Assembly: GCA_934045905.1 (NCBI GenBank)
Contig: OW203762.1
Span: 52,415,411 to 52,479,410 of the forward strand
Direction: 5' to 3'
Source: Leuctra nigra
Taxonomy: Eukaryota; Arthropoda; Insecta; Plecoptera; Leuctridae
Length of the DNA: 64,000 bases
Part shown: positions 12,226 through 24,011 of the stretch, piece by piece
How positions within the stretch are numbered: the stretch's first letter is position 1
Layout: every line of letters begins with the position of its first letter
The notes under the pieces: generated by a model
The model's input: the letters and a program-made list of their open reading frames with translations, nothing else
Database searches by the model: none
What the model was told of the DNA's origin: nothing
Program-made: the position numbers and the translations under genes

Positions 12226-13951
12226 ACAGTTGACACGAGAGAGAAGTCTAATAGAACACGTAGAATTGAATGCAATGGTTCTGATATCGAAGAACAAATT
12301 GTTATTTTTAGGTGATAAAGCAGGCAATTGGAATTTTTATTTCGAATGCGAATAAAACGAGTCAATTATCGAAAACGCAGAACTACCCACGGGGCATCTG
12401 TGTAAAATCCAATAAATAAATATTTGAAGAGAGAACCCGCAATCATGATAACGCCGGTTCAATACATATCAGTGGTTCAACCCCACATGAACAGTATAAA
12501 TGATATTTCAGGGAGTTAATGTCATTAAATTGACGGATTTTGAAAGTAAAACAAGTCATTTTAATTCCTGCTTTTGCGATTATTAATGAGAATTTTTGAT
12601 ATTGTAACCATTCGAATTTTTGAGGTACGAACTGCTTTATGAGTAAACAAAATTTAATTTATCAGTTTCTTATAGCCGCCACATTTTTCTGCTGTGTACT
12701 TAACTTATCCTTTCACTTTCAGCAAGCAACTTTGCGGATATTTTCATTTACTTCCAAGCCGGTTTTACACTAAAGTATTTGATGCATAATTGTTAGTGTG
12801 TGTATTCGAATATTTTTTGTGCAATTTTTAAAATTGAGGTATTATTTGATATGTAAGTACTGAGATAATACAAACTATTAATTCTTATATTTTTAAAATA
12901 CAAAAATACGATAAAATATACGTGTAAAAACTAAAAATACATGTAAAATACGATTTGCAATATTTGTGTGTACTTGTAAAGCGAGAGGCTTTAGTAAAAT
13001 TAAGTTATGCAAGTAGCATAAAAGAACTTAGCGATTCGACTGGTGACCAAAGGGAGAAGTAGATGCGCTGTCAGAGATTACTATAAGCGGATAGGAAGCA
13101 CAGCTCTTCTCTTCGAGGATATTTATGAATGGTAATTAATGAAATGAGGGAAAAAATATAGAAAGCGAAATTTTCATATCTCTGGTCATAAAATGTGGAG
13201 TAACTTACTGCACAGATGACTGAAAAATAATCTGTACGTACAAAGCAATGAAATATTCATTTTACACTCGACAGTTTGAAGCTATACGACGTTGACTTCA
13301 ATCTAGACTTCTTATAACGCCGTCGACATCAACTTGGTGCTGTCAACGTCATCACCGTCAGAGTGAAGTTTCGCGCAGCAAAAACATCTTTATACCCTTG
13401 GGAAAATCAAGTAGTTTCAATTCAAGGGAATTATCGTTCAACTAAAAGAGCGTAATCGACGTGGAGCGACTTGGAGCGAGTTGGAGCTAGTTGGAGCGCG
13501 TCAGGTTTCCGACAGCTATTAGTTGACGCCAGCGCCTCAATCTCCTGCGGCGAGATTCAGCATCACGCGGATTAGCATCTCAATGCGGGGTCTTGCCGCT
13601 TGAATGCAGCAATCACTGTTTTACAGCACAACTCCTTGAAAAACACCCTGGCGGCGGACTTCGCAAACAGTCATTTGAATCTGTTTTCATGCCTCCGGGG
13701 CTCGAACCTGGAGCAGAACCGTCACAGATAGTAAAATATCTTATCAGGGACGCTTCATTTAACAAAGACGACGCTATTCGTGCCCTCTCTACGCGGTTTA
13801 ATTGCCCATTCAAGAGTTCTATAAAATGGCGAAATGGTTGTTTACTCGCAAGTAGTTGTTAATGGCGGACTACTCGAGACTAATTCGAGAATAATTAGGG
13901 AAACCAACAATTCTAGCCAAATAGTCAAACAATAGCAGTAAAATCCCTTCG

Positions 13952-14437
13952 GTGATGGACGCGCGTCAGCACAGTTATCTGTTACGTCTGTACCTTGCAA
14001 TGACGGTGATGGACGCGCGTCAGCACAGTCATCTGTTACGTCTGTACCTTGCAATGACGGTGATGGACGCGCGTCAGCACAGTCATCTGTTACGTCTGTA
14101 CCTTGCAATGACGGTGATGGACGCGCGTCAGCACAGTCATCTGTTACGTCTGTACCTTGCAATGACGGTGATGGACGCGCGTCAGCACAGTCATCTGTTA
14201 CGTCTGTACCTTGCAATGACGGTGATGGACGCGCGTCAGCACAGTCATCTGTTACGTCTGTACCTTGCAATGACGGTGATGGACGCGCGTCAGCACAGTC
14301 ATCTGTTACGTCTGTACCTTGCAATGACGGTGATGGACGCGCGTCAGCACAGTCATCTGTTACGTCTGTACCTTGCAATGACGGTGATGGACGCGCGTCA
14401 GCACAGTTATCTGTTACGTCTGTACCTTGCAATGAGG
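13952..14437. repeat. 54-bp tandem repeat, nine copies
   Basis: The unit begins ggtgatggacgcgcgtcagc and ends gttacgtctgtaccttgcaatgac. Copies of atggacgcgcgtcagc start at 13955 and recur every 54 bases to 14387. The first and last copies share cagttat, against cagtcat in the inner seven, the expected pattern when the edges of an array escape homogenisation. The 18-residue repeats on both strands are frame artefacts. It lies in the intron between exons F and G. Confidence 0.96.
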
Positions 14438-15419
14438 ATTGTTTATGAAATACAGGGAATGTTCATTTTACGAGGAGATAAATAATTTAACACGTTACAT
14501 GACTTATGTTTCATCGCAAAAACCATAGCACAACACTTAGCAAAATTGATATATCGTAGGGGCTTAGTGTAGCGTACTGAGTGATCAGTTAATGGGGTTG
14601 CCTTGAATAGAAGCAAAGAAACAATGCCGATGGTGAAAAAACATGAATGTAACACTCCCTGCCATGTAGCACAGACAAAAACGTGGCGCGATCACTCGAT
14701 ATAGCACATTTTTATTTATTTTTGATATTACCTATTCAAATACTTTTGACAATAGTGCAACTATATTGAAGTATAAAAGACTCATTTAATGTCCTGTAGT
14801 TTGCAACTCCCGCCCAATAATAAGTTTTCAATTTTATGTATTTTGAGAATGAACAAAACTTTAACATGGGAGGTATAGGAAAATCATTTCGAATTTGTTT
14901 AATAACATTTAAAATAGCACACGTTGGTATTGATTTCAATTTTTTTCCTGATATTATGTATATGTATGTCTACCAGAAAAAAATGTTTTTTTGTTCAATT
15001 TATCAAACGGTTCAAAAAAATTAGAACTTCATTTTAGCTAAGACGCGATTTTACTTGGCTGCCATAAGATAGGGGAGAAAACACAAATTATCTCAGAAAG
15101 TAGACACGAGATGTGTATATTTTTTTCAGGGATTGTGTATTGCATGATTATCAATATGTACTCCAAAATGTATGAAGATCTGAGACTATGCCTCGAGTGA
15201 TCGCGCCACCTTAATAGAAATGTCGTATTCGTAAAATAATACATGTATCACGAGACGAGGTTTGTAAAGAAGCAAATTATCTCAAACAAGGCGGTTATAA
15301 CTACAAAGTTAACTTTTAACCAATTGAAACACACACTCACAAATTAAACTAATTTATTTTGGCTCTACTCTCCTGTTGTCGTGGTACGCACAATATCATT
15401 GTTCTGGCTGTTGACTTAC

Positions 15420-15634
15420 GTGTGGTGAAGGAATGGTCCCACCAGTCCGTGCGGCACAAGTAGGCCTTGAGATCGTCCGCCGTCCTGCCCACGATCACGT
15501 AGGGCGGCGCCACCAGCGTGCGGATCACCAGGAACACGCTGAAGATGGCCACGATCACGCCCAGCCGCTTCAGCAGGTCCATGTCGGTGATCTTCACGGC
15601 CTTCGCAGAGCGCACGCGGAAGATCACAGAGATC
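15420..15634 (-). CDS. GPR158/179-like class C GPCR, exon F (ICL2, TM4, ECL2)
   Basis: The exon has 215 bases: the G completing the exon E arginine codon, 71 codons, and a C that begins a leucine codon finished in exon G. Acceptor is gatcatag, donor gtaagtcaac. It starts ISVIFRVRSAKAVKITDMDL (second intracellular loop), continues LLKRLGVIVAIFSVFLVIRT (TM4), and ends in the second extracellular loop with DDLKAYLCRTDWWDHSFTT. The loop cysteine in YLCRTDWWD is the expected disulfide partner of the TM3 cysteine, and the RWD/WWD motif after it is characteristic of the family. Codon use is GC-rich compared with the AT-rich surrounding introns. A 604-base intron separates it from exon E. Confidence 0.96.
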
Positions 15635-16238
15635 CTATGATCAGGATGGCCAACACACACATATTAAAACTCTCGCAGAGATGACTCGGGCATGTTGGTG
15701 ATATTACATTGTTGGAAACAAGGTTTGTCTCAAAAGGTTTGTGTTACTACAAAATTGTGGCATCTTAAATAAATCTGTAGTTATTATTGTTGCTTTAGAA
15801 GTTTAGATGTCGGAATTTATTTCACAAATTTGTGTTTAACTCCGTGCGAATCAAACCTTTGAAAAAATAAATTTGTATGAAGATAACATACGATACTTGT
15901 AATTGTACTAGGTACTTGTATGATGAATGAATAGTGTCAAGAATTAAGCTTTTAGATAAGCAGAAAACTATCACCGATTATCCGAAATGTATGGTGAAGT
16001 TGAGAATAAATTGCTGAGCAAAAAGGTGTACGAACATTCGCTGAAAATTTCAATTTGGTTTGCCTTTGTTCTCTTAACAATATTAACGAAGATATCTTTT
16101 ATTTGGATTGAATTGAGAGCAGCAGAGCTAAAAAGCTCGCTGAGCTTCTTTTCTGTCAAGTTTATTTTTGTCCCTAATTAACCGTTAGATGCGACTGGTG
16201 AATTTCACCCATGTGTGAGCGCCATGTGTTCACGTTAC
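15635..16238 (-). other. Intron between exons E and F (604 bp)
   Basis: A short AT-rich intron with a gtaacg donor and a gatcatag acceptor. I see no repeats or other features in it. Confidence 0.9.
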
Positions 16239-16348
16239 CTCCAGGTCTTCAACATGAGGGCGCCGTAGGTGAGAGCGAATCCAATCTCCCGCAGCCACAC
16301 GCGCACGGTGCACGTGTAGATGCTGGGCCTCGGGTACATCACGATAGT
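16239..16348 (-). CDS. GPR158/179-like class C GPCR, exon E (ECL1 and TM3)
   Basis: With the most proximal acceptor (gtgtgcag) the exon has 110 bases: 36 codons plus the AG of a split arginine codon completed in exon F. The donor is gtaacg. It encodes TIVMYPRPSIYTCTVRVW, then LREIGFALTYGALMLKTW. The cysteine of YTCT matches the conserved TM3 cysteine that pairs with the second extracellular loop in class C receptors, and the GFALTYGALMLKTWR stretch is a strong family signature. The first 53 bases plus 31 intron-like bases form the 84-bp unit repeated up to 20046. The 45 near-identical acceptors make the true exon start uncertain, and units 1 to 29 remain open in the receptor frame. The acceptor with unique upstream sequence is the most distal one (20043). 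Confidence 0.93.
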
Positions 16349-19300
16349 CTGCACACAAGACAATAGACATAGCATGAGACACACGCGCACGGTGCAAGTG
16401 TAGATGCTGGGCCTCGGGTACATCACGATAGTCTGCACACAAGACAATAGACATAGCATGAGACACACGCGCACGGTGCACGTGTAGATGCTGGGCCTCG
16501 GGTACATCACGATAGTCTGCACACAACACAATAGACATAGCATGAGACACACGCGCACGGTGCACGTGTAGATGCTGGGCCTCGGGTACATCACGATAGT
16601 CTGCAAACAAGACAATAGACATAGCATGAGACACACGCGCACGGTGCAAGTGTAGATGCTGGGCCTCGGGTACATCACGATAGTCTGCACACAAGACAAT
16701 AGACATAGCATGAGACACACGCGCACGGTGCAAGTGTAGATGCTGGGCCTCGGGTACATCACGATAGTCTGCACACAACACAATTGACATAGCATGAGAC
16801 ACACGCGCACGGTGCACGTGTAGATGCTGGGCCTCGGGTACATCACGATAGTCTGCACACAACACAATAGACATAGCATGAGACACACGCGCACGGTGCA
16901 CGTGTAGATGCTGGGCCTCGGGTACATCACGATAGTCTGCACACAACACAATAGACATAGCATGAGACACACGCGCACGGTGCAAGTGTAGATGCTGGGC
17001 CTCGGGTACATCACGATAGTCTGCACACAAGACAATAGACATAGCATGAGACACACGCGCACGGTGCACGTGTAGATGCTGGGCCTCGGGTACATCACGA
17101 TAGTCTGCACACAAGACAATAGACATAGCATGAGACACACGCGCACGGTGCACGTGTAGATGCTGGGCCTCGGGTACATCACGATAGTCTGCACACAACA
17201 CAATAGACATAGCATGAGACACACGCGCACGGTGCAAGTGTAGATGCTGGGCCTCGGGTACATCACGATAGTCTGCACACAAGACAATAGACATAGCATG
17301 AGACACACGCGCACGGTGCAAGTGTAGATGCTGGGCCTCGGGTACATCACGATAGTCTGCACACAAGACAATAGACATAGCATGAGACACACGCGCACGG
17401 TGCACGTGTAGATGCTGGGCCTCGGGTACATCACGATAGTCTGCACACAACACAATAGACATAGCATGAGACACACGCGCACGGTGCAAGTGTAGATGCT
17501 AGCCCTCGGGTACATCACGATAGTATGCACACAAGACAATAGACATAGCATGAGACACACGCGCACGGTGCACGTGTAGATGCTGGGCCTCGGGTACATC
17601 ACGATAGTCTGCACACAAGACAATAGACATAGCATGAGACACACGCGCACGGTGCACGTGTAGATGCTGGGCCTCGGGTACATCACGATAGTCTGCACAC
17701 AACACAATAGACATAGCATGAGACACACGCGCACGGTGCACGTGTAGATGCTGGGCCTCGGGTACATCACGATAGTCTGCACACAAGACAATAGACATAG
17801 CATGAGACACACGCGCACGGTGCACGTGTAGATGCTGGGCCTCGGGTACATCACGATAGTCTGCACACAACACAATAGACATAGCATGAGACACACGCGC
17901 ACGGTGCAAGTGTAGATGCTGGGCCTCGGGTACATCACGATAGTCTGCACACAAGACAATAGACATAGCATGAGACACACGCGCACGGTGCACGTGTAGA
18001 TGCTGGGCCTCGGGTACATCACGATAGTCTGCACACAACACAATAGACATAGCATGAGACACACGCGCACGGTGCACGTGTAGATGCTGGGCCTCGGGTA
18101 CATCACGATAGTCTGCACACAACACAATAGACATAGCATGAGACACACGCGCACGGTGCAAGTGTAGATGCTGGGCCTCGGGTACATCACGATAGTCTGC
18201 ACACAAGACAATAGACATAGCATGAGACACACGCGCACGGTGCACGTGTAGATGCTGGGCCTCGGGTACATCACGATAGTCTGCACACAAGACAATAGAC
18301 ATAGCATGAGACACACGCGCACGGTGCACGTGTAGATGCTGGGCCTCGGGTACATCACGATAGTCTGCACACAACACAATAGACATAGCATGAGACACAC
18401 GCGCACGGTGCACGTGTAGATGCTGGGCCTCGGGTACATCACGATAGTCTGCAAACAAGACAATAGACATAGCATGAGACACACGCGCACGGTGCAAGTG
18501 TAGATGCTGGGCCTCGGGTACATCACGATAGTCTGCACACAACACAATAGACATAGCATGAGACACACGCGCACGGTGCAAGTGTAGATGCTGGGCCTCG
18601 GGTACATCACGATAGTCTGCACACAAGACAATAGACATAGCATGAGACACACGCGCATGGTGCAAGTGTAGATGCTGGGCCTCGGGTACATCACGATAGT
18701 CTGCACACAAGACAATAGACATAGCATGAGACACACGCGCACGGTGCACGTGTAGATGCTGGGCCTCGGGTCATCACGATAGTCTGCACACAACACTATA
18801 GACATAGCATGAGACACACGCGCACGGTGCACGTGTAGATGCTGGGCCTCGGGTACATCACGATAGTCTGCACACAACACAATAGACATAGCATGAGACA
18901 CACGCGCACGGTGCAAGTGTAGATGCTGGGCCTCGGGTACATCACGATAGTCTGCACACAAGACAATAGACATAGCATGAGACACACGCGCACGGTGCAC
19001 GTGTAGATGCTGGGCCTCGGGTACATCACGATAGTCTGCACACAAGACAATAGACATAGCATGAGACACACGCGCACGGTGCACGTGTAGATGCTGGGCC
19101 TCGGGTACATCACGATAGTCTGCACACAACACAATAGACATAGCATGAGACACACGCGCACGGTGCAAGTGTAGATGCTGGGCCTCGGGTACATCACGAT
19201 AGTCTGCACAAAACACAATAGACATAGCATGAGACACACGCGCACGGTGCACGTGTAGATGCTGGGCCTCGGGTACATCACGATAGTCTGCACACAACAC

Positions 19301-20046
19301 AATAGACATAGCATGAGACACACGCGCACGGTGCAAGTGTAGATGCTGGGCCTCGGGTACATCACGATAGTCTGCACACAAGACAATAGACATAGCATGA
19401 GACACACGCGCACGGTGCACGTGTAGATGCTGGGCCTCGGGTACATCACGATAGTCTGCACACAAGACAATAGACATAGCATGAGACACACGCGCACGGT
19501 GCACGTGTAGATGCTGGGCCTCGGGTACATCACGATAGTCTGCACACAACACAATAGACATAGCATGAGACACACGCGCACGGTGCAAGTGTAGATGCTG
19601 GGCCTCGGGTACATCACGATAGTCTGCACACAACACAATAGACATAGCATGAGACACACGCGCACGGTGCACGTGTAGATGCTGGGCCTCGGGTACATCA
19701 CGATAGTCTGCACACAAGACAATAGACATAGCATGAGACACACGCGCACGGTGCACGTGTAGATGCTGGGCCTCGGGTACATCACGATAGTCTGCACACA
19801 ACACAATAGACATAGCATGAGACACACGCGCACGGTGCACGTGTAGATGCTGGGCCTCGGGTACATCACGATAGTCTGCACACAACACAATAGACATAGC
19901 ATGAGACACACGCGCACGGTGCACGTGTAGATGCTGGGCCTCGGGTACATCACGATAGTCTGCACACAACACAATAGACATAGCATGAGACACACGCGCA
20001 CGGTGCACGTGTAGATGCTGGGCCTCGGGTACATCACGATAGTCTG
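16296..20046 (-). repeat. 84-bp minisatellite, about 45 copies of the exon E acceptor plus 53 coding bases
   Basis: Each 84-bp unit, read on the minus strand, holds a pyrimidine-rich tract, the acceptor gtgtgcag and the first 53 bases of exon E (TIVMYPRPSIYTCTVRV), followed directly by the tract of the next unit. Exon-start positions run from 16348 in steps of 84 to 18700, then from 18783 to 20043. Units differ mainly at two places (caag/cacg, and acaag/acaac). One unit is a base short at 18771 (ggtcatc for ggtacatc) and has an in-frame TAG at 18796-18798 in its tract. One unit near 17524 has lost the acceptor AG (gcat for gcag). Because 84 is 28 codons and has no stop in the exon frame, proximal units read through as VCLMLCLLSCVQ between copies. 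The long open frames over the array are a product of the repeat. Confidence 0.97.
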
Positions 20047-22760
20047 CACAACAGAGGTCAGGAATACTCACAAATAGGTACTCTATATCATATCTATGAG
20101 ACTTTATGGAACAATTTATTTGCTGTAAAATATCACTGTAAAATGGACAAAGATATTAACCACCCATCTGGTTGCAGCAGCTCACACACACCGTAATGTT
20201 ATTTTGAGATGCGTCGCTTTGCACGTACGTTTTCTTATCCACAGCAGCCTGCATCGATTCGCACTTTATGCTCCCAGAACCATCTAGATGGCAGTGGTCG
20301 GTCATTCCACCAGTTAAATAATTTGGAAAGCAATTAATAAAGATTGTTATTTATATCAATATACTCTTATTACGAGTTTCTACGAAAATCAATGCGAAAT
20401 GGTTTCTTAACACCAATAACTACAGAAGGTTGCTATGTGAATTGTGAACTAAATTTTAATACAGATGATTCGAAGAAAATGAAAAGCCTACCATCCTTAA
20501 TATAAAACTCTACATAAAGTGAATCTGATGATGATGGCAAAGATTGACTTCCTCTTCGTTGTATATCTTCATCCTTCTTCTTCCACGTTACTTCTTTAGC
20601 AGGATATTTGCTCTCCAAGTAGAAATAGCATTTTATTATTTTTAAATGGGGTAATAATCCACCAAATGTAGAATTGAGACCGTAATATAAACCGAATTTA
20701 GTAAAGAGCATAAATTGACGTGATTTTCCTTCAATAAAATATCCCCCTTTTTCCTTCCATCTCCCCACACTCGTCTTCTTTGATCTTCGACGTTTGAGGA
20801 TTGGTGTTTGGAAGAAGAGAATACTTTGAAGACGAAGTTTCTCAAAGTAAAGCAGCATGTGAGAACTTACAATGCCACAAGACAGCGTAACTTTACCCAG
20901 CTGAAGAGCTAGGGATTATCCAATAATAATAGTCCCTACTGATATCTCCAAGCAGAATAGTTATTGCGTGATCGGAAGCAAAAGAAGATCGATTGAAATG
21001 CAGGAGGAAATTGCAACTGGGTAAAGATATATTCGTTTTGAGAATGAAATGAGAGCAACTTGAACCAAGGGAATGGTTGTCTATGACCAAGTTTGTCTAG
21101 GAGAGAAGAAAATGGCTGAATCTGAATACATTTGTCTAGCGTCGCAAAAGCAATGAATGCTGGTATTAGGGAAAATGGAATCAAAAGAAAACATCAGTTT
21201 TCATTATAAGTGAAGAAATAATATAATATAAAGCAACAGGGGATTCAATGGATGACAGCAAGGATTAATGGTGAATATATTTGTATGATCAATGATACCG
21301 AATGTTTCCTAATGACTCAATATATTATTTATTTTATTATATCTGTCTAGATATTGGATGTTACTCAGTGACTAAAATACGTGCAATGCAATTACTCTGC
21401 ATATTTTTTAGGAACAATGCCAAGCTAATGTATTCTTATTGGCGTAACATATGTATCCAATCCAAAAGTCAATTCAAAGCTGGGAGATAATTTCAAATCA
21501 CAAAATAATACAAATTAAAAAACATTGAAAATGCATACATACATTGACAATGTATGTTTGAGATTATACAGCGGAAAAGTCAAGCCATCAATATGATTAC
21601 CTACATTCACGATAAGCTCACACAACTTTCAGAAGTAACTCTATACTCCGTCGAACGAGAATATTAAATATGCCTTGAGTTCGAAAACAACCTTTGAAAA
21701 GTAAATAATATATTCGAGTGAATTCAGGAAAAGTTGAGACTCGTGGTTGGTTTTGTATCCTCAGCCACATGGGTGCAGAAACATCCATTCGCCTCGCCGT
21801 GGCTTCGCTCAAGCGATAAGTGATAGAACCGCACGCAGAATCCAATCTCCGGTGCGGAATTCAGCATTAAAAGGTATTACCGACTTTGTCACTTCCACCG
21901 ACCGACTGGAAAATTAGAAAACTGATTCCAGAGATATAATATAAGATTCTTGACAAATAAAAAGATATATGAGAGCCTCGACAAAATGCTATTTCAAATG
22001 AAGAATTAAACAACGAGATTTAATCATATGAAGCCAAAGTTGCTGTATGTTCTCTAAACTCCATGCTGTTGAAGCAGGAAATCTACCTCTGGTTATCTAA
22101 TACTCAACTTGAGTCGCGATTAAATCTGCGGTAATTTCAGAAGTTGCTGCGCCCTGGACAGTCATGCCAGGTTCAATATGCTGCTACAAGCTCGCAACAA
22201 ACGATGCTGAGGATTAGGGGAACGTGACCACAGGGAGAAGATAAGGACTTCGTGGCTAGCCCGAGGTGCACGCTTTTGGTGGACAAATGTACCAAAAGAG
22301 CACAGATCGCATTCGAATGTACGAAGATTAGCTCTGCCTCCGCCCGCACTTTATTATTGTATACATTCAGCAGCTTCATGTAGTACTCGATATGAAAACA
22401 GACCTCGACAAATTTGAAAAACTATTAAATTTAATGAAGTTTTCAATTTGAATTTGAAATGAGTTCGTACTAAGTCCACAAATAGCCTCCAACGAAATTT
22501 CATAGATATTTGATTCCAGTTACAAAGGAAATTTATATTGTAATATTCATTCAAGCGTAAGTTTTTATATTCAACTAAAACGATATTTTGTTGCCAAGAA
22601 GAAATTTCAGTTCAATTTATTTTCCAATTACACAATGTGTTAATACGTTGACCCTTGAGTGGAAACGCTCTCTTTTGCCACGGTATGTTGGAACGGGAAG
22701 TGCCTATCGATACAGTGAGTACATGTAATATTGTGATTGTGGTTGTAAGAGTCAACTCAC
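20047..22760 (-). other. Intron between exons D and E, part beyond the acceptor array
   Basis: Unique AT-rich sequence. A 141-codon open frame at 20433-20858 (minus) has no recognisable motif, is rich in lysine and serine, and lacks support as a gene. The last bases before the array (cctgacctctgttgtgcag, minus strand) make a good acceptor and probably represent the ancestral one. Confidence 0.75.
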
Positions 22761-22829
22761 CGTGCAGTAGATGAAGAACGCGCCAAGAGTGATGACGCGC
22801 AGGAGCACGGGACTCGCTGCCCTCACCAC
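22761..22829 (-). CDS. GPR158/179-like class C GPCR, exon D (TM2)
   Basis: This is a very short exon of 69 bases (23 codons, phase 0 at both ends), with acceptor ctgctgcgcag and donor gtgagttgac. It encodes VVRAASPVLLRVITLGAF followed by FIYCT: the end of the first intracellular loop and TM2. It fits exactly between TM1 in exon C and the ECL1/TM3 segment in exon E, as in other GPR158-type receptors. It is isolated by introns of 23.5 kb upstream and 6.4 kb downstream. Unlike exons B, C and E it has no tandem repeat at its acceptor. A 69-base exon is easily missed by gene predictors. The identification relies on phase, splice sites and family match together. Confidence 0.9.
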
Positions 22830-22934
22830 CTGCGCAGCAGAACAACAGAACATCGGCCATGTACCACAGCATTACGAACTTCAACAGAACTCGCTAGATT
22901 TAGTTGTTAACATATTAGGTACTATGCAAACTTG

Positions 22935-23310
22935 ACACTCTTATGGCACTTTCTGCCTCTTTTTTTATGGGCAATGTCAAGGTCAAACCGTTCAAACAAT
23001 CTATGTGAAATATTGCAAACGTACTTATGTCATGAACGATAACAAGGTCTCGTTTTTTAACGATTCCGTGTGTTGAAAATTAAAAATGGAACCGTTCGAC
23101 CGTTCAAGAATTTCTAGAGATATTAACATTTTACGGGGATATTCTATGTTGTTTGAAATATTTGTCAAATTTATTCAAAGAAACTTAAAAAATATCACTG
23201 ATCCTTTGACTCATGTTGTTTTCCTGGCATTTCCAAGGTTATAGAGCAGCAACTTTCACACACATATCAATTTGCTTGCAAAGGCTCGCTTATCAACGCG
23301 TTACGCATAG
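22935..23310 (-). repeat. Dispersed repeat, inverted copy of 61980-62565
   Basis: It shares four blocks in the same order, read on the minus strand, with 61980-62565, and is shorter and diverged. It begins about 100 bases upstream of exon D, inside the C-D intron. There is no coding potential. Confidence 0.55.
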
Positions 23311-23797
23311 CGTTTTCCTATAGTATTATAAGCATAGAGTGGGGTGCATCGTTTCTTTGAGGATTTAAATACATGTATTTTGTTTATTTTTCTACTCTTC
23401 TATGTTCTAGGTGTTTTTATGTCCTCTAGCTCTAGTCCTGCAGTCCCTGTAGGGTTAAATTGTGTATATTTTTGTATGTCTCTCTAATATTAAAAACTAC
23501 ACACTCTCATGTAAAATATTACATCAATGAGATCAGCCATACATTCGCTTTTGACAAATCTTCCATATATATATACACTGTCCTCAACCATAAGCCTTGG
23601 CTCGTTCCTCCTTGTAGAATGTTGAATTATATTTCTAGGTTCGATTAAATAAGCAATTTCAAACAAATATATCCCTTTCTTATTCCCTTTACTGTTTAAG
23701 TAAAATGCATCGAATCGTATAAAATGAAATGTCAAAGCAGTGAAACAACCGATAGATATAAATAATATCATCTTTTTTGCCAGTAAAATTTTACGTA

Positions 23798-24011
23798 CAC
23801 TCCCCCAAATAATAAACGGTACTTGGTACAAAACGTACTGGCTGCTGGGCCGGTTCCTTGACAATCAATCCTTGTTATTATCAATGAAATCAGAGCTCAC
23901 CTAAAAGAGTTAGATAATGCGTTAGCACTGACTTCATGGGATGATGCCATCAAACCTTAATCAGTCAATTCATTTTCTTTCGAGTACCGTTTATTATTTG
24001 GGGGAGTGTAC
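23798..24011. mobile_element. Small inverted-repeat MITE, 214 bp
   Basis: The terminal repeats are gtacactcccccaaataata continuing acggtact on the left and the inverse agtaccgtttattatttggg continuing ggagtgtac on the right, about 28 bases and essentially perfect. The central 150 bases show no reading frame of note. It lies in the C-D intron. Confidence 0.8.

Larger units (their letters stand above)
2938..15419 (-). other. Intron between exons F and G (12.5 kb)
   Basis: It contains the foldback element 3017-3553, the 36-bp array, the palindromic MITE at 11824-12225 and the 54-bp array. The stretches 3554-4299, 7517-11823, 12226-13951 and 14438-15419 are AT-rich and featureless to me. A possible B box (ggttcgagcccc, minus strand, about 13695-13706) lies in 13593-13862 without a clear A box. 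Confidence 0.8.

Noticed and set aside
13680..13720. tRNA-derived SINE on the minus strand
   Set aside because: A good B box (ggttcgagcccc) is present, but I found no A box at the right distance and no tail or target duplication.
13842..14485. Repeat peptides with 18-residue period on both strands
   Set aside because: They are the 54-bp tandem repeat read in frame; there are no gene features around them.
16235..20071. 1278-codon minus-strand open frame as a gene
   Set aside because: It is the 84-bp array read through acceptor sites into exon E. The frame changes at the one-base deletion at 18771. Only the last 36 codons are receptor exon.
20433..20858. 141-codon minus-strand open frame
   Set aside because: No motif, unremarkable lysine- and serine-rich composition in AT-rich intron sequence, no splice or promoter context; it is within chance length for this window.
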